Below are positions 1 to 7,017 of a stretch of DNA of 10,401 nucleotides, piece after piece. The notes under the pieces are model-generated. The model worked only from the letters and a program-made list of their open reading frames with translations. It searched no databases and was not told the origin of the DNA. A program made the translations under genes and the position numbers. The stretch is from Desulfocapsa sp. (GTDB lineage Bacteria; Desulfobacterota; Desulfobulbia; Desulfobulbales; Desulfocapsaceae), in assembly GCA_029934815.1 (NCBI GenBank), contig JAOZLM010000059.1:1-10401 (forward strand), read 5' to 3'. Position 1 is the first letter of the stretch, and each line of letters begins with the position of its first letter.

Positions 1-1598
1 TCTTCTGTTCTTGAATCAATGGCAGAACTTGCCTCATCCAAAACGAGCAGGGAAGGATTACGGCAAAGAACCCGGCAAATTGCCAACAGCTGCTTCTCTC
101 CGGTGGACATGGATCTGCCGCCTTCTCCAATAATTGTTTGCAAACCATCGGGGAGTTTGTCCAGAAATCCACTGAGCTGTGCCTGAACTATCAGCTCTTC
201 AATCTCCTGTTCACTCTTGTTTGTATCCAGCCGGATATTGTTTAGCAGTGTATCTTGTAAGATCAGCATTTCCTGCATAACAACTCCGATTTCCTGTCGA
301 AGTTTTTTTGTGTTTATTTCTGCTAATGGAGTTTCGGCAAGGCTGATTGATCCTGCGTCGGCCTGATAAAATTTAAACAGTAAATTAATAAGTGTGGATT
401 TTCCGCTTCCGGTGGGGCCTACAATGGCAACTGTTTCTCCCTCTTGAACAGTAAAGGAGATATCCTGCAAAACTGGCTGGTTGGCGTTGTATGCAAAACT
501 GACATTCTGGAAACAGAGATCGCCCTGTAACGAACCGTCGTCTTTTTTATTTGGCAGAGATTGTTCTTTTATTTCCACTGATTCAGTATCCAGCATGTGG
601 AAAATTCGTTCCGCAGAAGCAAGAGCCGATTGGACAATGGAATATTTTTGTGAGAGTTCACGAAGAGGCTGAAAGAACAAGCGCATATAGGAGAGGAAGG
701 CAACCAGTTCACCAAGAGTCAGTTGCTGCTGAATGATCTCGCCGCCACCGTACCAGAGAATAAGGGCTGTGGCCAGAGCACCCATAAGTTCTGTAAGTGG
801 CATAAAGGTGCCAAAGAGTTTTATCTGACGAAGTGTTCTTTCAAGATAACTGTCACTTAAGCTTGCAAAATCCTGCTCCATTTTCCTACGCTGGCCAAAG
901 ATTTGTACCAGATAAATTCCTGAAACGGATTCCTGGATAAAGCTGTTGAGTTTGGCAAGTTGCTTGCGGATACTGCGGAAATGATTTCTGGCAAGTTTTG
1001 AGAAGAAGTAGGTGACTATTGCCGCAAGTGGCACAAACAGGCAGAGCAACAAGCCTAGTTTAACGTTGAGTGAGATCAGCAGAATAATAATACAGCCCAT
1101 TTTTAACAGATCGTTAAACAGGGTGACCATGATGGAGGTGAACATCTCGTGCATGTTCTGAATATCATTTGTGAGACGGGTGACGAGTCTGCCCACCGGC
1201 TGCTTTGTGAAGAATTCAAGATTTAAGAAAAGCAGATGAGAAAATAACTTCTGCCTGAGATTATGCATAACAGACTGGCCAATCCACTCCAGAAGTAAAA
1301 CCTGAGTAAAGGCTGCAACAAAGTTAAGACTGATAAATCCGCCATAGAAGAGGGCTATCCGGCCAAGGCCTGCCATGCGTAAATCAAATGGTTTGCTGGT
1401 ATCTGTTATGTATAAATCAATTCCTTGTTGCATCAGCCATGGCAAGGCAAGTCCTGTACCTGTGACCAGAAAGGAAAGTAATACAGCGCCAAAAAATGGA
1501 ATTCTGAAAGGTTTTAACAGGGTAATACTGCGCAGCCATAAGGTACGTTCCGAAAGAGTGGAGTTGTGGCCTTCTTCAAAATATCCGAAGTTACGCAT
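1..1598 (-). CDS. ABC exporter half-transporter, second subunit of a heterodimer (3' end outside window)
   Basis: Membrane-spanning half of a type IV ABC exporter: an N-terminal six-helix transmembrane domain followed by a nucleotide-binding domain. I translated the frame on the minus strand; it is open from the ATG at 1598 to the window edge (532 residues). Walker A GPTGSGKST starts at residue 394, the Q-loop Gln is residue 442 (VVMQEM), the signature is MSTGE at 497-501 instead of LSGGQ, and Walker B ends LVLDE with the catalytic Glu intact at residue 522. The H-loop lies beyond the edge. The start overlaps the stop of the upstream ABC gene by 8 bp (ATGCGTAA) and has an AGGGAG ribosome site 8 nt ahead, so the two are co-translated. 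The non-consensus signature with an intact Walker B Glu is typical of one partner of asymmetric pairs such as TM287/288, BmrCD or MdlAB. The substrate cannot be inferred; drug or lipid export are the usual roles. Confidence 0.93.
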   Translation of the reverse strand, partial: MRNFGYFEEGHNSTLSERTLWLRSITLLKPFRIPFFGAVLLSFLVTGTGLALPWLMQQGIDLYITDTSKPFDLRMAGLGRIALFYGGFISLNFVAAFTQVLLLEWIGQSVMHNLRQKLFSHLLFLNLEFFTKQPVGRLVTRLTNDIQNMHEMFTSIMVTLFNDLLKMGCIIILLISLNVKLGLLLCLFVPLAAIVTYFFSKLARNHFRSIRKQLAKLNSFIQESVSGIYLVQIFGQRRKMEQDFASLSDSYLERTLRQIKLFGTFMPLTELMGALATALILWYGGGEIIQQQLTLGELVAFLSYMRLFFQPLRELSQKYSIVQSALASAERIFHMLDTESVEIKEQSLPNKKDDGSLQGDLCFQNVSFAYNANQPVLQDISFTVQEGETVAIVGPTGSGKSTLINLLFKFYQADAGSISLAETPLAEINTKKLRQEIGVVMQEMLILQDTLLNNIRLDTNKSEQEIEELIVQAQLSGFLDKLPDGLQTIIGEGGRSMSTGEKQLLAICRVLCRNPSLLVLDEASSAIDSRTE

Positions 1599-3375
1599 CT
1601 GCTTTGCTCCCTATTGCGTCACTCAGGCTCTGGCGGTGATGGATTTCCTTGAGGAATGGATCTGTCCGGCACAAATCGTGGTAACTGCCAAGGCTGCTGA
1701 TTTTTCCATCTTCAAGAACGAGCAGTCTGTCCACTTTGGAAAGCTGTTTAATTCGCTGACTAACCCATATTACGGTTTTACCACGCAAAAGAGGCAGAAC
1801 AGTATCCAGAATTTTCTGTTCAGTGGCTGTGTCCACCGCTGCTAATGCATCATCGATGATCATAACAGGTCGATCACAGGCAAGGGCTCTTGCAAAAGCA
1901 ATCCGCTGTCGCTGGCCACCGGAAAGATTTACGCCTTTTTCCCCGATGTGACTGTTGTAACCGTCTGCAAGATTCATTATTTCATCGTGAATAGCTGCCG
2001 CCTTTGCAGCAGTTATTATTTCTTCCCTTGTGGTATCAGGTACACCAAATGCAATGTTTTCAGCAATGGTGCTGGAAAACAGCAGTGGTTCCTGACTCAC
2101 ATAACTAATGTTTTGCTGGACTGATTCAGGGTTTAGCTGATTGACATCTGTGTGACCTGCAAAGAGAGTACTATCAGCAACCGGAAACATTCGAGCCAGA
2201 ATCTGGCAAAGACTTGTTTTTCCACAGCCGGTCGGGCCACAGATGCCTAGAAGTTCCGGACGAATATCGAGACTAATATCGTTTAAAACCAGTCGTTCTG
2301 TTCCCGGATAGGCAAAATTCAGATTTTGACATTTGAATGTCTGCAGATCAGATCCACATTGAGTCAATCCGGTAGGGATTTTCGATTTGACTCCAAGCAA
2401 TGTGGATATTCGTCGCAACGAAGTCAGTCCTCTCTGGGAAAGATTAGCCACCCAGCCAACTGCCATAATCGGCCAGATCAGCATATACAGATAGGTGACA
2501 AAGGCTACAAAATCACCCATGCTGATTACTTCTTGCATTACCAGTTGTCCGCCGTAGTAGAGAACCAGCAGCATTCCAATACTGCCAACAAGTGTGGCAA
2601 TAGGGAATAGCAACCCCTGAATAATGGCAACACGTATTGACGATTGTACGTATTCCTGCCCAATATCATTAAAACGTGCCGCCTGCGATTTCTCAAGGGT
2701 ATAGGCTTTCAGTAAACGAATAGCTGAGATGGATGAGCGCACAAACTCTGTCATGGAAGAAAACTGCTCCTGCACCAGATCAAACCGCTTATGTAAACGC
2801 CCGGAAAGAATACGGGTGGTAATGGCCAGAAAAGGCATGGGAGCAAGAGCCAGTAATGTAAGCTTAATATCAATGGCAAACATAAAACCAATGGCAGCAG
2901 TGGCCATGACAACGGCGTCCAGTGCTGCAACAAGGCCCATTCCACAAGCCATTTGTACTGCAGAAAGATCATTGGAGGTGTGTGCCATAATGGAACCAGT
3001 GGAATATTTCCCAAAGAATGATCCATCCATCAACATTACATGGTTAAATATTTTCTTGCGGATATCCCGTTCAAGGTGTCTGGAAAATCCGATAATCAGA
3101 TATCGCCAGCAGAAACGGAGGATGGTGGCGAGTACACCAATTATACAAATAAGAATAGCCAGAAAAAGCAGATCATTTTGTTGAGCAGTACCCGCAGAAA
3201 GGGTATCCACCCCGTTCTTGAGAATTCTGGGGATGCAGAGTTGAAGAAAGTCTACTCCCAATAGAGCGATCAGGCCGCCAAGCAAGCGTAAGCGGTGTTT
3301 GTGGAAAATTGGCCAAAGCAGAGTAGAAATAATTTTTCGCCCGGCTTGTTTGTTGTGTTGGGTGTTTTTCGTCAT
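1591..3375 (-). CDS. ABC exporter half-transporter, first subunit of a heterodimer (degenerate catalytic site)
   Basis: A 594-residue half-exporter. Six hydrophobic segments lie at about residues 30-49, 69-90, 150-170, 171-189, 250-275 and 288-310. The nucleotide-binding domain follows: Walker A GPTGCGKT at 380-387, Q-loop Gln428, canonical LSGGQ at 484-488, Walker B VMIIDD at 504-509. Two key residues are replaced: the catalytic Glu is Asp509 and the switch His is Gln540 (WVSQR). In the ATP sandwich its defective Walker B site faces the altered MSTGE signature of the neighbouring subunit, while its LSGGQ completes the partner's intact site. This is the asymmetric arrangement known in TM287/288-like exporters. 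I chose the ATG at 3375; the frame stays open to a GTG at 3435, but that extension has no convincing ribosome site and does not resemble the family N-terminus. The ribosome site at 3375 is itself weak (AGAG). The substrate is unknown. Confidence 0.93.
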   Translation of the reverse strand: MTKNTQHNKQAGRKIISTLLWPIFHKHRLRLLGGLIALLGVDFLQLCIPRILKNGVDTLSAGTAQQNDLLFLAILICIIGVLATILRFCWRYLIIGFSRHLERDIRKKIFNHVMLMDGSFFGKYSTGSIMAHTSNDLSAVQMACGMGLVAALDAVVMATAAIGFMFAIDIKLTLLALAPMPFLAITTRILSGRLHKRFDLVQEQFSSMTEFVRSSISAIRLLKAYTLEKSQAARFNDIGQEYVQSSIRVAIIQGLLFPIATLVGSIGMLLVLYYGGQLVMQEVISMGDFVAFVTYLYMLIWPIMAVGWVANLSQRGLTSLRRISTLLGVKSKIPTGLTQCGSDLQTFKCQNLNFAYPGTERLVLNDISLDIRPELLGICGPTGCGKTSLCQILARMFPVADSTLFAGHTDVNQLNPESVQQNISYVSQEPLLFSSTIAENIAFGVPDTTREEIITAAKAAAIHDEIMNLADGYNSHIGEKGVNLSGGQRQRIAFARALACDRPVMIIDDALAAVDTATEQKILDTVLPLLRGKTVIWVSQRIKQLSKVDRLLVLEDGKISSLGSYHDLCRTDPFLKEIHHRQSLSDAIGSKADA

Positions 3376-3469
3376 AATTCTCTGTTTCAGGGTAGCATAT
3401 AGAGAGATTGTTACAATATGAAACTTGATTACCACCGAACCTCAGCTTTGTCAGAATTCTACGATCCCG

Positions 3470-3561
3470 TCATTCCGGACTTGATCCGGAATCTTGTAAG
3501 AAAACAGCTTGTTCCGTAAAGATTCCGGATCAGGTAAGCGAAGACTCCGAGTCCGGAATGA
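3470..3561. repeat. Foldback (REP/MITE-like) repeat in the 295-bp gap between kinase and ABC genes
   Basis: Two nested perfect inverted pairs. The outer arms TCATTCCGGACT (3470-3481) and AGTCCGGAATGA (3550-3561) are 12 bp. The inner arms TGATCCGGAATCTT (3482-3495) and AAGATTCCGGATCA (3519-3532) are 14 bp around a 23-nt loop. About 17 nt at 3533-3549 are unpaired. The TCATTCCGGACTTGATCCGGAAT core is of the kind found as dispersed extragenic palindromes in many proteobacterial genomes. It may cap the 3' end of the kinase transcript; there is no U-tract after it, so it is not a classical terminator. The rest of the gap (3376-3469, 3562-3670) has no gene I can support. It holds only an 11-bp palindrome ATTGTTACAAT at 3407-3417, upstream of the ABC start, which might be an operator. 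Confidence 0.75.
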
Positions 3562-3670
3562 AAGGCAGTGGCGGAGCTTTAATGGTGATCATGATATGGA
3601 AAGTAAATATGAATAGGCTTGCGTGGGCTTGTTGTTGCCGAGGAAGTAGTTCAATGCTGTGAAAACTTTT

Positions 3671-5968
3671 TTAAATCAGTTCATGCAGTAAATGGGATAG
3701 CTTTCGTAAGTCATAGGGTTTTTCTAAAGCACCTTTAAAACCGTAGTTTTCAGGATTCGTCATAATCGGATCTTCAGAATAACCGCTACTGACAAGGAGA
3801 ATTGCATCCGGATATTTGGCCAGTAGTTTTTTGGCAGTCTCTTCTCCTCCCATGCCGCCTGGAATGGTGAGATCCATAATAACAAGTGCAAATGGAGTGT
3901 TTCGTTGTGCTGCTTTCTCGTACATTGCAAGCGCCTGCTCGCCACTGTCTGCTGTTTCCACAGTGTAGCCAATGGAGGGTAAAGAATATTGCATCATCTC
4001 AAGAATCATGGATTCGTCATCCATAACAAGGATGGTACCCTCTCCAAAGATAATATCTCCATTGGTCTCCTTCTGTTGTACAGCGATTTCAGCAGACGCC
4101 GGGAGGAAAATAGTAAAAACCGTTCCCTCTCCTATTTCTGATTTCACACTTATATGGCCGTTGTGTCTTGAGATAATTGAGTCGACAATGGCTAATCCCA
4201 GACCACTGCCTTTGATATTTCCCTTCTCTTTGGTGCTGAAATAAGGGTCGAAAATCTTTGCTAAGTCCTGCTTTTTAATTCCTTCTCCACGATCCTGAAT
4301 GCTTACCTGTACATATTTCCCCGGGTTCAGGATGAGGGAGTCAGCATCTGCTGTGTAGTTTTTGCATCGAATACTAATGGTGCCGCCATCAGGCATGGCC
4401 TGGTCAGCGTTAAGGGTCAGATTTTGTATAACCTGTCCGATTTGCCCTTTGTCTATGGTTGCCGGCCAAAGGTCATCCGGGATATCAATTTTACAGTTCA
4501 CATTGGAACCATGGAGAATAAAAAAAGCGGACTCCCGGATAACTTCATCGATGGGAGCCGTTTCTTTTAACGGACCGCCACCTTTGGAAAAAGTAAGCAG
4601 CTGGTTCGTGAGTTTGTGGGCACGTTTGGTGGCTTTTTCTGCATCAACCAGATTGTCATATATGTCGTGGTCCGGAGGCAGGGAATAGATAGCCATATTG
4701 ATATTACCAAGAATGGCAGTGAGCAGATTGTTGAAATCGTGAGCGATCCCTCCGGCCAGTGTGCCAATGGCACTTCTTTGTTCAGCACGTTGCAGATTGA
4801 TTTCCGTCTCAGCTCTTTTTTGTTCAGCCAGCGTTCGAAGTTCTACTTCATCATTCAGCTTCACGATTCTTTCGTCCAGGTTTTGCGCCATGCTGTTTAG
4901 GGCCTTGGATAAGATGATAAATTCATCCTCTACGTCCGTGGTATCCTGGATTCTGTACTTGTAGTCCTTTTTGATTTTGTCTGTTTCTGTAACAAAATGG
5001 TTTATGGCCTTTATGATTAATTTTCCCTGCCTGATGATGAAAATGATAAGGAGGGTGATGAGAAAAAAGGAAATATAGGCAATTACATGGAGATATTTTT
5101 TCAGCCGGTCGCGTTTGTTTTGTACAGTGCCACTGATTTTTGAGATTGTATGGGTAATTGTTTGCTGGTTGCTTTGGAGCTGGAAGATGAGTTTTCTTTT
5201 CAATTCCTCCGACTGAACAAGTCTTGAGAAGGCATTTTCAAATTTTCGTCCAAAATCGAGTAATTCTTCAGCCAGTAACCCATCCTGGGCATCCAGGGAA
5301 TAGGCTTCAAAGGTATTAATGGCCTTGTAAAACATAGCTATATTATGGGAAAAATCGTTTTGTAGTGCATGAGGCTTTTGACTGTCTTTGAGAATGTAGA
5401 AATTGCGCATGATATCAGTAAGTGTGTTCTGGATGCGTACAGTTTCCTGGATAATATCCAGTTCCGGGGCAGAGGTAGTAGCGTGTTTTTCTGTTGTGAT
5501 GTCTTCCGGGTATGCGTCTTCTTTAATCTGCTTTCTGGAGAGGAAATTTTTTAATGAAGCGATATGGTGTTCATGGATATATCGAACACTGCCAGTGAGT
5601 TGATCCAGGTTTTCGTTGAGTGTTTGTCTTAGTGAAACACCTACGACCTGATTTTGATGCAGTTTTTGTAAGAGTTTCGATCGTTGTTTGATTATTGCAC
5701 CGGAATCTGCCCTGTGACACTGTGTGCAACTGCCATAGAGTGTCTGGTAACTTTTTTCCAACAGGTCGAATTTGACAGGATTTCCAATTGCGGAGAGTTC
5801 ACCGGCAATATTGTCGATGAGTTGTTCATTTATGTTTGCAATGGTTCCATGGGTCTGATCCAGCTTGCCAGCGGCCTGATTCATATAGTAATTCAGAAGC
5901 ATCAACGGAATGATAAGGGCAAGTAAAAACAGCATCAGCCGGAGTTTTGTGCGAAGACTGGTCAGCAT
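3671..5968 (-). CDS. Membrane hybrid histidine kinase with periplasmic c-type haem motif and C-terminal receiver domain
   Basis: A 765-residue sensor kinase. It has an N-terminal membrane helix (about residues 10-28), a mostly helical periplasmic domain (29-292), a second membrane helix (293-312), a HAMP-like linker and coiled coil (about 313-397), then a kinase core. The core has HisKA phospho-acceptor His410 (IAHDFNNLL), N-box Asn516/Asn520, G1 box DRGEGI at 559-564, F box FDPYFSTK and G2 box GSGLGLA at 587-593. A receiver domain ends the protein, with acidic pair Asp650/Asp651, phospho-acceptor Asp699, Ser727/Ser728 and Lys750, so all phosphotransfer residues are present. The periplasmic part carries one CTQCH motif at residues 81-85, which fits covalent haem c and suggests redox or gas sensing. 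There is no DNA-binding output, so a separate partner regulator is expected. It starts 1 bp after the stop of the rhodanese-like gene, with no strong ribosome site, implying translational coupling. Confidence 0.93.
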   Translation of the reverse strand: MLTSLRTKLRLMLFLLALIIPLMLLNYYMNQAAGKLDQTHGTIANINEQLIDNIAGELSAIGNPVKFDLLEKSYQTLYGSCTQCHRADSGAIIKQRSKLLQKLHQNQVVGVSLRQTLNENLDQLTGSVRYIHEHHIASLKNFLSRKQIKEDAYPEDITTEKHATTSAPELDIIQETVRIQNTLTDIMRNFYILKDSQKPHALQNDFSHNIAMFYKAINTFEAYSLDAQDGLLAEELLDFGRKFENAFSRLVQSEELKRKLIFQLQSNQQTITHTISKISGTVQNKRDRLKKYLHVIAYISFFLITLLIIFIIRQGKLIIKAINHFVTETDKIKKDYKYRIQDTTDVEDEFIILSKALNSMAQNLDERIVKLNDEVELRTLAEQKRAETEINLQRAEQRSAIGTLAGGIAHDFNNLLTAILGNINMAIYSLPPDHDIYDNLVDAEKATKRAHKLTNQLLTFSKGGGPLKETAPIDEVIRESAFFILHGSNVNCKIDIPDDLWPATIDKGQIGQVIQNLTLNADQAMPDGGTISIRCKNYTADADSLILNPGKYVQVSIQDRGEGIKKQDLAKIFDPYFSTKEKGNIKGSGLGLAIVDSIISRHNGHISVKSEIGEGTVFTIFLPASAEIAVQQKETNGDIIFGEGTILVMDDESMILEMMQYSLPSIGYTVETADSGEQALAMYEKAAQRNTPFALVIMDLTIPGGMGGEETAKKLLAKYPDAILLVSSGYSEDPIMTNPENYGFKGALEKPYDLRKLSHLLHELI

Positions 5969-5969
5969 A

Positions 5970-6803
5970 TCAGTTTGTCACGGACCTTTCAGGTATTTCT
6001 TCCACAGAGTAGCCGGCCTTCAGCCAGTTACGCATCCCATATTTTAGCCCCCGGATATTGGTTTTGTTATACTGTGACAAAAACTGGATAAGAAAGCGGT
6101 CCCTGTTACCTGTTTCGCTGACAGCAATAATCTGGCCACTGTCTGGAAGGGAATTGATAAGAGCTTCGTTATTAATAAAATCATCAAGTTGTGCATTGAT
6201 AGTGCTGCATCTGGTCTGGATCTGGTATTTGTCGGCGCTCATTTTTTTCTGTAAGGCACGGGACATTCTGAAATCAAGTATGGTCAGCAATGGTTTGTTG
6301 TCGGCATCTTTGCAGTTCTGTCGGTCTGCTGCTGCGAGCAGTTTCTGCAGCTCATCAACATCTACAAAGTTGACGTTAATCGCTGGTAAAGGAGCCGCTG
6401 CTGTGATTTCATTTCCTGCTTTAATCCAGTCCTTCATCCCGCCATTGTAGAGTGTTATATTTTCGAATCCGGATTTTTTGATGGCAACTGCCAACTTGTA
6501 GGAGATTACTCACCTGTAGCCCATTCAGTAGGGAATAATCAGTTTGTCTTTTTGCGTGCCAAGTTTTGCTGAATATTGTTTGTAGGAGCTGAGGGGGATG
6601 TTGATAGATCCTGGAATGGTGGCATGATTGTAGATCATTTTATCCAGGGCGTTGACTAAAAGAAAATCGATTTTTCCGGTTTCTCTGTCGTGTAGCATCT
6701 GCTTCATTTCAGCGGTAGTGATGATATCAAAACGCTCCAATGCGACCCCCGGAAAGGGAAGAAAAATAAGGATGGTGATAAGGAAGAGAATGGAACGTTT
6801 CAT
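5970..6803 (-). CDS. Exported two-domain rhodanese-like protein, probable selenoprotein with two in-frame UGA (Sec93, Sec98)
   Basis: Read through two TGA codons (6525-6527 and 6510-6512), this is one 277-residue protein. The ATG at 6803 has an AGGA ribosome site 9 nt upstream, and residues 1-21 form a signal peptide (KR, then a hydrophobic core, ending near GVA), so it should be periplasmic. Domain 1 (about 25-127) has the rhodanese pattern: VNALDKMIYNHATIPGSINIP, then DKLIIPY, UMGYRU, and the closing ENITLYNGGMKDWIKAG. In relatives the loop reads YCxGxxC, so both TGA codons sit exactly at Cys positions, the first being the catalytic one. Domain 2 (about 140-270) has ILDFRMSRA and a closing GLKYGMRNWLKAGY, but its catalytic position is Ser229 (IIAVSETGNRD), so it is probably inactive. 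Codons between and around the TGAs stay in frame with no insertion or deletion. The alternative is a pseudogene with two nonsense mutations, or two ORFs (6525-6803; TTG start at 6494). It heads an operon with the haem-c kinase. Confidence 0.8.
6480..6495 (-). promoter_or_regulatory. Candidate bacterial SECIS hairpin for the second UGA (6510-6512)
   Basis: On the mRNA, GUUGGC-AGUU-GCCAUC folds with four pairs next to the loop, one U-U mismatch and a closing G-C. The AGUU loop begins 21 nt after the second UGA, almost the same register as the apical loop in E. coli fdhF. It has G in the second loop position followed by U, as expected for SelB recognition. Confidence 0.5.
6500..6515 (-). promoter_or_regulatory. 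Candidate bacterial SECIS hairpin for the first UGA (6525-6527)
   Basis: On the mRNA, AGGUGA-GUAA-UCUCCU folds with five pairs, one U-U mismatch and a GUAA loop. The loop begins 16 nt after the first UGA and has G first, close to the spacing and loop rule described for bacterial SECIS elements. The stem includes the second UGA codon. The fold is short and was found by eye. Confidence 0.45.
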
Positions 6804-6843
6804 AATCAGTATTCCTGGTGCCACATTTAAAATACTTTCAATG

Positions 6844-6870
6844 TTACCATTATGATACCTAGAGTATACC
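6844..6870 (-). repeat. Three direct repeats with 11-bp period over the -10 region; possible operator
   Basis: On the minus strand, GGTAT (6866-6870), GGTAT (6855-6859) and GGTAA (6844-6848) occur at exact 11-bp steps, one helical turn. They overlap the proposed -10 and the start of transcription. Response regulators of the PhoB/OmpR family bind 11-bp direct repeats, so this could be a repressing site. The units are only 5 bp, so chance is possible. Confidence 0.3.
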
Positions 6871-6891
6871 ATACGAAGAGTGAGGATTCAA
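6863..6891 (-). promoter_or_regulatory. Sigma70-type promoter for the rhodanese-kinase operon
   Basis: On the minus strand, TTGAAT (plus 6886-6891) and TATACT (plus 6863-6868) are separated by exactly 17 bp. They match the -35 consensus at 4 of 6 positions and the -10 at 5 of 6. Transcription would start near 6856, leaving a leader of about 50 nt before the ATG at 6803. This also argues against the longer in-frame start at 6872, which would lie inside the promoter. Confidence 0.55.
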
Positions 6892-6908
6892 AGAGAAAAA
6901 CAGGCTGG

Positions 6909-6924
6909 ATTACATCAATGTAAT
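6909..6924. promoter_or_regulatory. Inverted repeat ATTACA-N4-TGTAAT in the divergent intergenic region; possible operator
   Basis: A perfect 6-bp inverted repeat with a 4-nt spacer lies upstream of moxR. The half-site TGTAAT recurs at 6941-6946, 22 bp after the first copy, which is two helical turns. The spacing suggests a dimeric regulator of the plus-strand operon. A TATACT at 6971-6976 could be the moxR -10, but no good -35 is at the right distance, so a sigma70 promoter is not proved. Confidence 0.3.
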
Positions 6925-7017
6925 ACTACTGAAAGGTTCTTGTAATGTTTCTATTGTATTGTGTCTTTCATATACTTGGATAGTTTTTACATTTGTAAAT
7001 CATCAAGGAGTTTTAGA

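Noticed and set aside
1375..1845. Plus-strand ORF of 156 residues
   Set aside because: It lies opposite the two ABC genes and its translation resembles no family; a shadow of the real coding strand.
2729..3184. Plus-strand ORF of 151 residues
   Set aside because: Antisense to the transmembrane domain of the first ABC subunit; no ribosome site or recognisable motif.
3470..3561. Intrinsic terminator or CRISPR-like repeat
   Set aside because: There is no U-tract on either side and no regular repeat-spacer pattern; an isolated foldback repeat explains it better.
5970..6494. Separate TTG-initiated 174-residue gene
   Set aside because: It begins in the middle of a rhodanese domain, has no ribosome site, and is in frame with the upstream ORF through two TGA codons; it is better read as the 3' part of the selenoprotein gene.
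6804..6872. N-terminal extension of the rhodanese-like gene to 6872
   Set aside because: It overlaps the proposed -10 element and puts 23 residues before a good signal peptide; the ATG at 6803 has a proper ribosome site.
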